A DNA stretch of 64,000 bases from Chrysaora quinquecirrha (taxonomy: Eukaryota; Cnidaria; Scyphozoa; Semaeostomeae; Pelagiidae): NCBI GenBank assembly GCA_014526335.1, contig JACTAT010000102.1, positions 1 to 64,000 of the forward strand, in the 5' to 3' direction. Position 1 is the first letter of the stretch; every line of letters begins with the position of its first letter. The notes below the pieces were generated by a model. The model did not search any database. It was not told the DNA's origin and was given only the letters and a program-made list of their open reading frames with translations. Below are positions 30,942 through 42,759 of the stretch, in pieces. Made by a program: the position numbers and the translations under genes.

Positions 30942-33113
30942 CTAAAGCTCATCTGAAAATGTCCATGCCAAATGAATGGCTGTGCTCCTCGGGGTCGATG
31001 TTATCGCCAAACGATCTACTGCTTGTATAAACAGAGTACACTGTACATCTTCCACAACAACTCCATTGCTACTCTCGTACTCATCGACAGGACTGCATGC
31101 AGGGCCATCCCAATCTATCCCATATTCCATGGCTTCGTCCTAAAATACAAGGAAAGAAATATATTGTATATTCATTGTGTGACAACAAGCTAATTCTATC
31201 AAAATTCCTTGTCAATTGAAAAAATGAATTTTAAGTTTAATATGCACATTGTCTCTGGGCTCCCAAATCTCTTTTTGGACCCTCGATCTTTGTGAATCGT
31301 ACATTCCATGCAGTCCTGCTATCCATATTTGGTTTGGCGTCAAGCTTCTTTCGGAACTTAATTTGTAGCTGGTCCAGCCATCGACAAATTCGGCTAAGTG
31401 ATTGCTGATTCTCTTAAGGAACACATAGTGCAAGATGTAAAGGTGCGTTTCATTCTCAACATCGAGCAGACCTGCAATCTCCATTTGCACAAAAAGATTA
31501 TAGTATATATACTACTCCAAGATAAACATCAAGCCACAGGCGCTCTATTCTTTGGTTGTGAACCCCTTTACCAGCAATGAATCTTCCCCTGTCTGGTCCC
31601 CGGCTTGGATGATTCAGCATGTACCAAGCTACATCCACATTCTCTACTCTGTGGTCGCCACAAACTCTTGATGGCAGTCCATATATGCCAACTGCATGCT
31701 TAAATAACTGAAGCACAGTCGATGCTCTGTTGTTAGTACTGCACGACAAGTACATAATTTTTCTGCTGTGTCCATCGATGCATCAATGGATAACAAACTT
31801 CCATCTAGTAAAGATAACTAAGATTTAAACCCAATATAACGAAATGCAGCCGCACAGCAAGCAAAAATGAAGAACAATTGTAAAGCAAGATACAGCAATC
31901 TACGAGATGTACGATCTACTTATAAACCCAACTATTTGCGGGGAAAACTTATACTTCACATCTTCTGTATAATTTTCATGAACCAAATTAAATTGCATTA
32001 TATTCCTGGCATTGCGACTTTCGTCTGGCCTCTTATACTTTATTTAAAACTGCATCTTGGACATTTCCTGCTCCAAACCTATTGCTTGGGAAAAAGGAAT
32101 GGAATTCGTGGAAATTCACTCCCTTTACAAACAATTGGTTTTTAGCACCAAACATTATTTATCTACTTGTGGATAAATACTCCAAAGAATTGTTTGAAAT
32201 TCTTTAAGATTAGTAATTGTTCAAACTTTTGGGGGTTTGGGGGTGATTGTTTAAATTTGGCATTGTTTATGGAAAAACGCCTGTAAGCTATGTTCTTCCA
32301 GTTCCTTCATTACAGCCACCGAAACGGTTCAAAAAATGATCTGCAAAAGATAGCGCACCTTATTGATTTATGATGACCATCAATGTGCCAAAGCGACAAT
32401 ATTCCAGGGACTTTATATTCTCTTCTGTTTGTGATTGACAGTTGCATTGCAAGCAGCAGCACTCCTTCAGGATCAACCCTGTGCATTGAGGCCCGTATTC
32501 TCTTCTTGGATACTCGAATTTCTTCAGTAAGCAGCAGTCCATTCAACCTGCGATATCGACAATTAGGGTACCTATCTAAGATTTCTTTCACCACTTCATC
32601 AAGTTCACCATATGTAATGGTTGAATAGCAACTTCCTATGGATAACGAAAGTTCCTTCAATCTTCGTTTTATGGTCCTTTCACTGACGGAAATCATTTTG
32701 GCTATGGAGACAATGCTGAAACCATTCTCAAGGTAGTACTCCAGTTGCTCCTTTCCAATTACATATGAAGGTCGGCCTCTGCCCCCAATCTTAAGCAAAG
32801 GTGCCTTGTATCCAGAAGATGTTGAGTCGTCTCTTGGATTTTTTGCCTTATCCACAGCTGTTTCAATGGCCTTGATAAATTCAGGATGTACCTCATATAG
32901 CTTGTTACATTTTAAAACAACATGTAGAAGATTATCCTTTCTGAACTGTATATAATCTTCGTCGTTCTTCGATATCACTGGCTGCGAAAGATCTCTGAGC
33001 AGTTTGTCCAGCACATTCTTCAGGTGCACAGCAATAATAGCAGGCAATTCATGTCTACCACCTTTGATATAGAATATCAGAAAAGGTAGGATAAAGCAAT
33101 TCATGTCTATCAC
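30942..33113 (-). pseudogene. rve/IS3EU-like integrase-transposase (FB-C transposase gene)
   Basis: The 5' coding exon (33113-32359) has a helix-turn-helix-like segment (GFSIVSIAKMISVSERTIKR) and MHRVDPEGVLLLAM. It ends SLWHIDGHHKSIR, containing the first catalytic Asp, at an AG|GTGCGC donor. Intron 32358-31805 ends in CTAG. Exon 2 (from 31804) reads ...[13 protein letters not shown], then [20 protein letters not shown] (second Asp) and [16 protein letters not shown] (Glu), a D-x36-E spacing. One frameshift follows near 31495, then ILHYVFLKRISNHLAEFVDG. A 3' exon (about 31140-30942) starts after ATTTTAG with GIDWDGPACS. All three catalytic residues survive; a TGA and the frameshift break it. 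IS3EU assignment is from recall. Confidence 0.7.
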
Positions 33114-33252
33114 CTTTGATATATTTTATCAAAAAAGGTAGGATAAAACAGTGTCATAATTGATAGTTGGCACAAATTCTCAATCTCAGAAATTGAAAAT
33201 ATTGACGGTGACGAATGCTGTAAGAGATTAAAGGTGAAAAGGTTGTGAAGAC

Positions 33253-33628
33253 GTACACTCTTTTTTTTTATAAGAATAGTTTATAAGAATATTGAGGCTC
33301 AGAATCATCCAATTTTTAAGAATATTGTAAGAATATGCTCAGCCTCAGCTTGCATTATTTGTGTCTCATTTTCCAGAAGTTGCCTGTTTCGCAATGTTAA
33401 AACGAAACTTCATGATTGTTAACAACATTCTTATTGTTTTAATAGTTGAATTTTTCTTTTGCTCCGCCATTTCCTCGTAATTTTTCTTTTAACTATGTTC
33501 CCCTGAAACCATATCATGTTTGAAAAAAAAAGAATACTTTAAGAATATTTTCAGGCTCAAAACGAAAATTTCTTAAGAATATTGAGGCTGGGCAAAATTT
33601 ATAGTATTCTTATAAAAAAAAGAGTGTA
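33253..33628. mobile_element. TA-flanked mini inverted-repeat element (MITE-like)
   Basis: GTACACTCTTTTTTTTTATA at 33253 is mirrored by TATAAAAAAAAGAGTGTAC ending 33628. If the terminal TA is the target duplication, the TIR begins CACTCTTTT. Repeated internal TAAGAATATT and GAGGCT motifs occur. No coding capacity. Confidence 0.7.
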
Positions 33629-33984
33629 CATATATAAAGTAACTGAGCTATTACACATGAGCCCCTTAAAATGTACATCAGCTATCAAAATGAGAACTTC
33701 CAAATATTGGAAAGCTTTTTAAACATTGGTATGCATTGTGATTTTTGTCAAGAAAGGATAGAATGCAACGTTCAACGTTTCGTTCTGTTGTGTGGCAGAA
33801 CAAAAAAATAAAATGCATCAATGAAAATATTTTCTCATCTCTTAGGCTAATTGATAATCTGAATTAATTATCCGTCCATCAAAAAAGGAATACTAGTAAC
33901 ATTGTAATTGAATTGTAATTGAACTATACATACCAGTTGCTGCCATCTCAAGTTCATTTAGAAATGATGCGATAAGGATTGGGA

Positions 33985-34215
33985 TTGAGGATCGTGGTCG
34001 TGAACTGAAAACGAGGTTGCGACGATATGAATTGAAAAACAAGGTTGCGACGACAAAACCCGGGTTTTGTGGTCGTGAATTGAACACGGCCACGAACTCT
34101 AGATCTTGTGGTCGTGTTTTACGACGACGAAACCCGGGTTTCATGGTGGTAAATTATTCAAGTGACGAAACCCGGGTTTCATGGTCGTGTTACACGACGA
34201 GAAGCAGGTACGACG
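33985..34215. repeat. FB-C right TIR minisatellite
   Basis: Inverted counterpart of 23635-23935, with about five units containing GACGACGAAACCCGGGTTTC and GGTCGTGAATTGAA. Confidence 0.85.
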
Positions 34216-34251
34216 AAATATTTTTGGCCCCAATGCCGCGCGATAGCGGTT

Positions 34252-34670
34252 GGTTCAACTCTGGTGTGACTGCATTTTATTTGATGGACTGCCTGCTGTG
34301 CTGAACCAATTACTGCTATATACTGGCCTCATTTCGAAAGTTGCTCTGTAGTTTATCTTTTTGTGCACATGCACATTTATCAAAATCTCACATGGCCTTC
34401 ATCAAAATGGCTTCAGCTTTTGAAAATTCTACTTCATCAGCCCTCGCTTACTTATTTAGAAGAGTTGTTTTTAAGCCAGGGCACTTCACTCGAAAGCTCT
34501 ACTTAAGAGTTCTTTTCGAGTGTCCTAAGCAGCTATAGAAGAGAAATTTGATTTTGTCAAATAATTAAACTTTAAGCGTTTATATCTTTAACTAGGTATT
34601 ATATTTGGACATTAAATTGTAAGTTGCTTGAAATATATTGAATTGAATTGAATTGAAACTTCAAACAGGG
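34252..34670 (+). repeat. Possible non-LTR or SINE tail ending in TTGAA repeats
   Basis: The stretch ends at about 34638-34668 with ATATTGAATTGAATTGAATT, a simple tail common at the 3' ends of non-LTR retroelements. No protein is recognisable in 34252-34640. Confidence 0.35.
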
Positions 34671-34711
34671 GAAAGGGGGGGGGATGAGATGCAAAGAAGG
34701 ACATGGCTTAA

Positions 34712-36090
34712 GTGATGGGGAATTATCTTTTCACAGTGGAAGCAGCAGTGGAGACCTTTATGAGGAGGACAAGCTACAAACTCCCCAGAGCAATTATGCC
34801 TACATCTACAATAAAGACAGGTGCGAGTTATTGCAAGTGGAAGAAGGTCAATGACATTCTAAAGGATATGAACAGTGCTATTAATGATGCTGAAGAAGAA
34901 CTTGATACTTTCAGCATCACTGCAACCACAGAAAGTAGCCACAAGAAAACAAGGGAAGTTTCAGAATAAAAAAGCCATGTACGAGTGGACGAAAGGCTAA
35001 TTGAAGGGAGGATAAATTGGATGACTTGGTAGTTTACATAATTCAACATGAGGAATTTACTAAAAAGTTGATTTTTACGAATATCCCAAATGGGAAAAAT
35101 GCAACAGTATATGCTAAAGTGATCAAGAGAGTTACAGCACAAAGAAAAGACAGAGGTGAAGCTCTTTATCTCACAATAGATCAGACAAGGAATACATTCA
35201 AGAAACTGATTACAATTTACAAGTCAGCTGCACTGACTATAAAATAAAGTAGTGGAATCAAAAGCTTTCAAGAGGGTGGTAAAGGGCTTTCTTGGAAAAG
35301 TAATTGGCCATATTTTTTATCAGGAAACGTGAATTGCAAACATTTCTATCTCTGTGATTCGTGATCCTGACCCCCTCTTTACCACCCTCTTTCAGGATGA
35401 GCATGAGTATGGAGTTCTGGAGCACAAGGCTTTTTCAACTTGTGAAGTCCAGAGATTGTTTTTCACAACCAGATCAAGCCATTGAGACATCTAGCTTATC
35501 TTCCAGTAGTAAGCAAAAAGATAATGCTGGGGATAATGCTGAATGGAGGACAAAGATCTTTTTGTGTCAGCCAGAAATGGCAAGCAGGCAATAAAAAGAA
35601 AATGGGACAAAGGCCAGTATGTTGAGATTTTGGAAGGGCTTAAAGATATTGGACTTTTAGATGAAAGAACAGACAGAACCACACAAATGATTGACTTCTT
35701 GGAAAGAGAAAACAAGGCTGCAAGAGAGCATGAGGTACAGTTGTTCCAAATCATGTTTAACAGCCCTAAAAGCCAACAGCAAAACTGTGAGAGGTTTTGC
35801 TGAAATGGTGCATCAAATTAACACAGGAGAGATGACTAGAAGTTATGCAAGCAATCCATCATCTTCAAGACAATTTTATGGTCTACCACATCAAAGCACA
35901 TCCAAAAGAACAAGTGGATCAAATTCTATTGCAATACCCATATCTTCACTATGGCAAGCCAGTAGTCAACAGTATGAATATAGTCCCTATGAAAGAAACG
36001 TGAACGTAAATAAGCACCCCGAATCAGGGGAGAAGGATTATGTTAACTTGTGGACTTTTTCGTGTACACTTCAACAGAAAAATAACTGAA
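34712..36090 (+). pseudogene. Myb/SANT-like mobile-element-type gene, decayed
   Basis: Scattered plus-strand frames form a plausible order. 34712-34969 is helical and charged. 35000-35247 reads DDLVVYIIQHEEFTKKLIFT, then YAKVIKRVTAQRKDRGE and TRNTFKKLITIYKSA, a three-helix Myb/SANT- or MADF-like layout. 35543-35803 is KRKWDKGQYVEILEGLK, then a coiled-coil-like end. Proteins like this accompany some animal DNA transposons (Harbinger-type helpers among them). No transposase or TIR was found nearby, so the role stays open. Confidence 0.45.
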
Positions 36091-36429
36091 TGTAAACTGA
36101 ATTTAAGGCTGAAAGTATAATCAACTTTGTTGTTTTTGAGTAAGATGTTGTGTTCAATTCCTCTTGTTTCAGAAAAGTATAAATACCGCATGATTAAACA
36201 ATCGTGTAATATATTGTTATAATTTACATCCACTCTTAATTTTGGGAAACTGGAAACTGCATAAATGACTTGTTCAATTCCTACGCTGCCATTACTTGCA
36301 GCTCATCAATTCAATGGAACTAAATAAAACTTGCAATGAAACTTTGTAACAAATTACAAATAACATAACTGGGAGGCACTGCTTATCGTAATTCTAAAGT
36401 TTTGTACAATTCAAAAACTATAATGACGC

Positions 36430-36605
36430 ATTACATACTTTAGAGCATTACATACTTTAGAGCTAAATATAATAATTTAATAATTTCATTATACATTTAA
36501 AATTACTTTACATTAAAGTGTCCTTGAGTTAAAACAGTCTTCCTCTGTTTTCTAAATGTTTCTACCGAGTTTGCTGCCCTTAAATAATGCGGCAGTTGGT
36601 TCCAA
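36430..36605 (-). pseudogene. LINE ORF2 C-terminal scrap
   Basis: The minus strand reads SLWNQLPHYLRAANSVETFR, then a basic end. This matches the LWNxLPxxLRxAxSxxxFK motif that closes many CR1/jockey-type LINE ORF2 proteins. It is cut at about 36605 by the FB-B-related arm. Confidence 0.6.
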
Positions 36606-37240
36606 AGACTAAATAACTAAATGACTAACTAACTAAGTAACTAACTAAGCAAGTAACTACGTAACTAACTAGCAGTAAGACTAAGTAATAAAACAAACTA
36701 ACTATTTAACTAACTAACAAACCAACTAATAAATTAGCTAACAAACTAACAACAAACTAAATTTAACTAACCAGCTAACTAATTTGCTTACTGAATTACT
36801 AACTAACTTACTATCTTCCAAAGTTAACTAACTAACTTACCAACTTGCAAGCAATTCTAACTAACCAACAAAAGATAATTTTTTAAAGAAAATTTTTCTT
36901 ACGTTTTCTTTTTTGATTTTTTATATAAAAATCAGATGTTTTGAGCAATATCTTTTCATCTATCTATAAAGAAACTAACCTTAATGCTATAGTTGGAAGC
37001 TAGGGTCTATTTAAATTCGAAAGAGACCAAACAATACCATGTTTTGACAATTTATAAAAATTGTTTGCTGAGCTTTTTACCTTGGACATGACGCATCTTC
37101 AGCAGGTCCTAAAAAATTTGCCCAACACTTGGGAAGGGCAAGTTTCTCTTTTTTGAGTCTTCTATGACCATGTAAACAGAAAATAAAATAAAAACCCATA
37201 TGTACTTGATGTCAAGGTCATCTCAACTGGCCACCGGACT
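36606..37240. mobile_element. Orphan FB-B right arm
   Basis: A CTAA-rich array (36610-36860) and then sequence parallel to 12990-13335, ending GGCCACCGGACT at about 37240. The matching left arm is absent. (TTAG)n continues directly outside the terminus. Confidence 0.75.
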
Positions 37241-37625
37241 ATTAGTTGGTTAGTTAGTTAGTTAGTTAATTAGTTAGTAAGATGTTTTATCAAGCTATTT
37301 AGATCTTAAGTTGCTTACATAGCTAGAATGATCAGCAGTCGATAAGTTACAAAGTCAGTCACTTAGCAAGTTAGTAATTTACTTAGTTAAATCGGTCATT
37401 TAGCTCAAAGGTTTGCCACTTAGGTATTTTGGTCATTCAGCTAGTTCATTCAAAAGTTATTTTATTAGTTAATGTGGTACATAATTAGTTATTTATTTAT
37501 TAGCAAGGTAGTAAGAAAGATTTCTTTTAGTTAGTTAATTTGGTAAGTGGGTAAGTTAGCTAGTTAGTAAGTCTGTTTTTTGTTAGTTCGTTAGTTAGTT
37601 TTTTAGTGACTAACTAACTAACAGT
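37241..37625. repeat. Degenerate TTAG array
   Basis: Imperfect TTAG/GTTA repeats, closest in style to the left inner arm of FB-B, ending in a short ACTAACTAACTAAC inversion at about 37610. Confidence 0.7.
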
Positions 37626-37837
37626 TCTAGAGTATTGATACAGTCAGGGGTGCTAAGGACTATCTACATAGGCTTAGCCAATCTGTAGGTCTTATATTGC
37701 AAGCTTGGCAGTTTTAGAGGCTATATACAGACTACAGTACTCTGTTGAGTACAGTACGACAGTACTAAGGAGTTGCTGTGTAAGCACAGGAGTGCCACAA
37801 GATTTTTTGCATGTTTGGCATGGCTTGAGACAGCAAA

Positions 37838-38190
37838 TTCTTATTGCAAGCATTGCTAGGATGTAGTAGTAGCAGTAGTTGTAGTAGTAATAGAAGAAGT
37901 AATAGTAGTTGTAGTAGTAGTAGTTGTAGTAGTGGTAGCAGTGTTAGTAGTGGTAGTAGTGGTAGTAGTGGTAGTAGTGATAGTAGTGGTAGTATAGCAA
38001 GAAGCAGAGCAAATTCTTATTGCAAGCACTGCTAGGATGTAGTAGTAGTAGTAGCAGTAGTAGTAGAAGTAGTAATAGTAGTAGTAGTAGTACTAGTAGT
38101 AGTGGTAGTAGTGGTAGTAGTGATAGTAGTGGTAGTAGTGGTAGTAGTGGTGGTAGTAGTAGTAGTGGTGGTAGTAGTAGTAGTAGACAT
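37838..38190. repeat. Duplicated block with AGT trinucleotide microsatellites
   Basis: A unit starting CAAATTCTTATTGCAAGCA (37835 and 38010) followed by (AGT)n/(GGT)n is present twice, about 176 bp apart. Ser-rich or Thr-rich frames through it are repeat artefacts. Confidence 0.85.
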
Positions 38191-38214
38191 ATTAGTAGGC
38201 TCTAAGTCCCGGCC

Positions 38215-38400
38215 CAAACTTCACTGACGGTGGTCATACTCCAGTGACGTCATCAGGTTGCGCTATAGTGTGACGGTTTAATCTAGCGCAATGGTTTCTC
38301 CAACCTCAAGGGTCCTCCGACTCCAGTGACATCATCAGGTCGCGCTGACGGTTTAATCTAGCGCGATGATTTCTCCAACCTCGTTTTCAAGAAACCCGGG
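38215..38400. repeat. FB-A2 left subterminal repeats with CRE-like site
   Basis: Two units; exact TGACGTCA at 38245-38252. Mirrors 43080-43285. Confidence 0.8.
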
Positions 38401-38569
38401 AAAGCAGAGACATCCGAGCACACAGGCGTTATATGATATCAGAGGTTCAGACAGACGGCAAGCAATAATATATTAGCAAGCTGACAATTCATTTATTATC
38501 AACAATAATATTTTCTTAATATTAAATATTCGCACAGTTTAATTCTAAACACCAAAAATACCATTAAAG

Positions 38570-38729
38570 CTATACTGTTACATTATCTTCGCTCATCTCA
38601 ACGTCTGAATCTTCTGTCTCTGCATTTCTAAAGCAATTGCAATGAGTCATTCCATCCCATTCTCGACCACAATAATTACAAATAGTCAAAGTTGGTATTC
38701 CATTGCAGTACAATCCGGGAGTATCGCAC
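38570..38729 (-). CDS. Small Cys-rich exon, left arm copy
   Basis: Reads CDTPGLYCNGIPTLTICNYC, GREWDGMT, CNCFRNAETEDSD and an acidic end to stop 38570-38572. The first Cys follows CTCTCAG, a possible acceptor. Six Cys within about 35 residues suggest zinc binding. The mirror copy at 42760-42918 differs at only a few codons with the frame intact. I do not recognise the family or find its 5' exon. Confidence 0.45.
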
Positions 38730-38899
38730 TGAGAGTTTAATCTAGCATGCTGGTTTCTACAACCTCAAGAGTTCTTACAATGCAGCACACTTTATTTATG
38801 GCATCGTTTTCAAAGAATGTTCACACAGAAACAAGGTTATATTCCTAACAGTACATTAATGAAGAATAATTTCTAAACAGTTTTTAGGTATAGCTATTT

Positions 38900-39405
38900 C
38901 TAGTTATTTCCATAGTATGGGAATAATTGAGTACCAACATATTTAACTTCTTTCACACCAGCATCCTCAGAATTACTAGCTTCCTCTTCTTCATCATTCT
39001 TTGCTTGACGTATGATGAGATATTTTCTTTTCTAAATAGCATAATCTAAGGCCTCTTGCATATCCATACCATCTTCCTTTTGGGCTTTTGCATCGTTGCT
39101 ATGGCTGCAGTCACAACAGCATCTTTTTCCAAACTTCTATTATATAAAAATTTACGTCTGAAAACATGCAGTATGTTTTCATCTTCATCCACTTCCTTAC
39201 GCATTGAAGGCCATATACTCCCTATAGGATGATCCTCCTCAGTGTTGACAGTTTCATCATTATCATGGTCACTTTCCACTTCTATCTCATCATCATCTGA
39301 GTCAGACTCTTCACTACTCTCCTGATGCATCTCTTGTTCATGTCGCTTAACATTACTTTTAAACTTGGAAGAGAATTCACAATGATCACATTTATACTGA
39401 TTCAT
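38900..39405 (-). pseudogene. Acidic C2H2 zinc-finger protein, FB-A2 left arm copy
   Basis: ATG at 39403-39405 opens an intact finger (YKCDHCEFSSKFKSNVKRHE) and acidic domain for about 105 residues. A frameshift near 39092 then ends it at 39046, and the family C-terminus is readable in another frame to TAG 38900-38902. It has the best preserved N-terminus of the four copies, with TATA box 39477-39482 upstream. Confidence 0.7.
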
Positions 39406-39559
39406 GGTTAGCTGTTTACTTATAATTGTCGACTAACTCTTAAACACCTGAATCCTAGAGCATAAACTCGCTTGAATTTATAGACTAGTTCCTTGATTCA
39501 ATATGATGTGGGAAAGGAATTACGCACTTGCGCAGGAAGGATGTTTCCAATCAAAACAT

Positions 39560-40805
39560 ACCTAATCCTTAACTAATCCTTAGCTAATCATTACTTAATC
39601 CTCAACAATCATGAGCTAATCCTTACTGATCCTTAGCTAATCCTTGCTGATCCTTAGCTAATCCTTACAGATCCTGAGCTGATCCTTACTGATCCTCACT
39701 CATCCTTACTCATCCTTACTGATCCCTAACTAATCCTTACTGATCCTAAGCTAATCAATGCTAAAATATTACTAATCCTTAGCTGATTCTTACTGATCCT
39801 TAGCTAATCGTTACTGATTATTACTGATCCTTACTGATCCCTAGCTAATCCTTACTGATCCTAAGTTAATCCTTACTGATCCTTAACTAATGATTACCTG
39901 ATCGTCACTTATCATTACTGATCCTTAACTAATGATTACCTGATCCTCACTAATCATTACTGATCCTTACTGATCCTAACCTTTTTCTTACTGATCCTTA
40001 CTGGTCCTTGGCTGATCCTTACTGATCCTTAACTAATCCTTACTGATCCTTAACTAATCATTACCTGATCCTCACTAATCTTACTGATCCTCACTGATCC
40101 TTCTAATACTTTACTAGCTATGTGAGCCAATGAAGTTGCAATGTTCTAGAATCTCTGATTCAAGACAATGCTCATCGGTTGAAATAGTTAGTTAAATATT
40201 AGGAGGATTAGTTAAGGATCAGGTAATGATAAGTTAACGATCAGTTAGGATCAGTAAGGATAAGGTAATGATCAGTAATGATAAGTGAGGATCAGTAAGG
40301 ATTAGGTTAGGATCAGTAAGGATTAGCTAGGGATCGGTAAGGATTAGCTAAGGATCAGCGAGGATCAGTAATGATCAGTAAGGATTTGCTCAGGACCAGT
40401 AATGACTAGCTAAGGATCAGGTAATGATCAGGTAATGATTTGTTAAGGATCAGTAATGATTAGCTAAGGATCAGATAATGATTAGTTAAGGATCAGTAAT
40501 GATTAATGAGGATCAGGTAATGATTAGTTAAGGATCAGTAAGGATTAGTTAACGATCAGTAAGGATCAGCCCAGGATCAGTAAGGATCAGCAAGGATTAG
40601 GTTAGGATCAGTAAGGATCAGTAATGATTAGTGAGGATGAGGTAATGATTAGTTAAGGATCAGTAATGATTAGTGAGGATCTGTAAGGATTAGCTAAGGA
40701 TCAGCAAGGATTAGCTAAGGATCAGTAAGGATTAGCTCATGATTGTTGATGATTTAGTAATGATAACTTAGGATAATGATTAGTTAAGGATAAAGTATGG
40801 TTTGA
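39560..40805. repeat. Central inverted minisatellite of FB-A2
   Basis: Left half 39560-40100 is built from TAATCCTTACTGATCC-type units; right half 40190-40805 from the reverse complement. A roughly 90-bp unique spacer at 40105-40195 separates them, unlike the spacerless centre of FB-A1. Confidence 0.9.
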
Positions 40806-40873
40806 TTGGAAACATCCTTCCTGCGCAAGTGCGGAATTCCGTTCCCAAATCATATTCAATGAAGGAACCAGTC

Positions 40874-40879
40874 TATAAA
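40874..40879 (+). promoter_or_regulatory. TATA box, FB-A2 right arm gene
   Basis: TATAAA 72 bp before ATG 40951; same spacing as at 5731. Confidence 0.55.
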
Positions 40880-40950
40880 TTAAAGCGAGTTTATGCTCTA
40901 GGACTCAGGTGTTTAAGTGGTAGTCGGCAATTGTAAGCAAACAGCTAATC

Positions 40951-41463
40951 ATGAATCAGTATAAATGTGATCATTGTGAATTCTCTTCCAAGTTTAAAAG
41001 TAATGTTAAGCGACATGAAGAAGAGATGCATCAGGAGAGTAGTGAAGAGTCTGACTCAGATGATGATGAGATAGAAGTGGAAAGTGACCATGATAATGAT
41101 GAAACTGTCAACACTGAGGAGGATCGTCCTTTAGGGAATATATGGCCTTCAATGCGTAAGGAAGTGGATGAAGATGAAAACATACTGCAAGTTTTCAGGC
41201 GAAAAATTTTTATATAATAGAAGTTTTGAAAATGATGCTGTTGTTACTGCACTGCAGTCATAGGAACGATGGGAAAAGCCCAAAAGGAAGATGGTATGGA
41301 TATGCAAGAGGCCTTAGATTATGCTATTGAGAAAAGAAAATATCTCATCATACGTCAAGCGAAGAATGATGAAGAAGAGGAAGCTAGTAATTCTGAGGAT
41401 GCTGGTGTGAAAGAAGTTAAATATGTTGGTACTCAATTATTCCCGTACTACGGAAATAACTAG
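40951..41463 (+). pseudogene. Acidic C2H2 zinc-finger protein, FB-A2 right arm copy
   Basis: ATG 40951 gives finger, acidic domain and LGNIWPSMRKEVDEDE, then shifts in an A-run at about 41205 (RRKIFI, stop 41215-41217). The rest, MGKAQKEDGMDMQEALDYAI to YYGNN, is open at 41269-41463. The break site differs from the other three copies. Confidence 0.7.
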
Positions 41464-41602
41464 AAATAGCTATTCCTAAAAACAGTTTAGAAATTATTCT
41501 TCATTAATGTACTGTTAGGAATATAACCTTGTTTCTGTGTGAACATTCTTTGAAAACGATGCCGTAAATAAATTGCTATTATCTAAAGAGTATATAGGCA
41601 AT

Positions 41603-41665
41603 GAAACTTCTAGAAAGTTCTGAAAACTTCTGGAAACCTCTAGAAAGTTCTGGAAACTTCTGAAA
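41603..41665. promoter_or_regulatory. Heat-shock-element-like array, thirteen phased pentamers
   Basis: GAA/TTC-type triplets at exact 5-bp steps from 41603 to 41663: GAA, TTC, GAA, TTC, AAA, TTC, GAA, CTC, GAA, TTC, GAA, TTC, AAA. Ten of thirteen match exactly. It is longer than the FB-A1 array and lies just beyond the zinc-finger gene in the right arm only. Confidence 0.6.
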
Positions 41666-42660
41666 ACAAGTTTTAACCAATCAAATCGCTGTAAGTTGGA
41701 AACATAATCAGATCTAGTCTTTGTCAGAGAGTTATTCGATAACGACGCGTCACATGACGAGGATTTTATCGCGGGAAAAATTAAAATTGGTGTCACGTCA
41801 GCAAATGTAAACACTCTTGGAAAATTTCTTGGAATTGTGGTAAGTACCTAAATGTTCTTTTAGTTCTTCTAGAGGGTCGTGCGTTGTTGCTTTGGGCACC
41901 CCAAATTCTTCTTTATTCAAAAACAACATGACAATCTGCTGACAGATTCTCCTCTCTATATGGCCACCCTTGTACAAAACACTATTCGTTAAAAGTTATG
42001 AAACATAGTAAACTATTCCCACATTGTTCCATTCTAGGATGTCTTAATACCCAATATAGAATCTCGGCATTATAACGCCACTTCAATAGGTAGATAATTC
42101 AATCTATGAATTTTATACTTACAGAAGTTGATAGACACTCGAAACAAAATTATCATACAGTAGTCTAATTGCGAATATATAATATTCCTAGAAAACATAC
42201 TCATGTTTGAAACAAGTTTCTCCATTATCTAGCAAAATCGGTATAACCTAATCATTAAATACTCGAATACAAAATATCCCTATATTTACATCTATATGTT
42301 TATAGACATGCTATGCCCTATATGTGTATATTTAATACAATTAATTAACTATTTTTAGTGATATTATTAATTATTCTTCTTCATTAATTCATTGTTAAAT
42401 TGCTGGGATTAGTCTTCTATATAAGGGGTATATTCTCTTTCAAAGGATGTTTCCCCATCATCTAAAAGTGTTGCCAGCTTGTTTTAAAATAATTCAACAA
42501 TTCCATTCAATTTTCAATTTAATAATTCAATTCAATATTAATTCAATTCAATTTACAATTTAATAATTCAAATTTAATAATACAATTGCAAACTTATTGT
42601 TTTCATGCTTGAATCTCTGTTATTATTTAACATCTGTGTGCTGCATTGTAAGAACTCTAA
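41666..42660. other. FB-A2 right-arm-specific segment
   Basis: About 1 kb absent from the left arm. AT-rich, with AATTCAATTC-type simple repeats at about 42490-42590. No recognisable gene. Confidence 0.6.
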
Positions 42661-42759
42661 AAAACGAGTCTGAAACAAGGCTAGCGGTTTCAGACAAGTG
42701 TGCTGCATTGTAAGAACTCTTGAGGTTGTAGAAACCAGCACGCTAGATTAAACTCTCAG

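Larger units (their letters stand above)
23582..34245. mobile_element. FB-C: IS3EU-like element with minisatellite TIRs, hosting three nested elements
   Basis: The left end TATCGCGTGGCATTGGGGCC at 23582 matches the right end, inverted (GGCCCCAATGCCGCGCGATA ending 34245). The flanks are exact 6-bp duplicates GCGGTT at 23576-23581 and 34246-34251. A 5'-TAY terminus and 6-bp duplication agree with what I recall for the IS3EU superfamily, and the minus-strand gene at 30942-33113 is an rve integrase of suitable type. A plus-strand G2E3-like gene converges on it. The inner ends of the TIRs are tandem repeats of about 45 bp. Nested inside are FB-D (24549-26830), a piggyBac derivative (27996-30326) and a TA mini-element (33253-33628). 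Without those three, the element would be about 5.7 kb. Confidence 0.8.

Noticed and set aside
37844..38217. Ser-rich and Thr-rich open frames
   Set aside because: AGT trinucleotide microsatellite translated; no gene signals.
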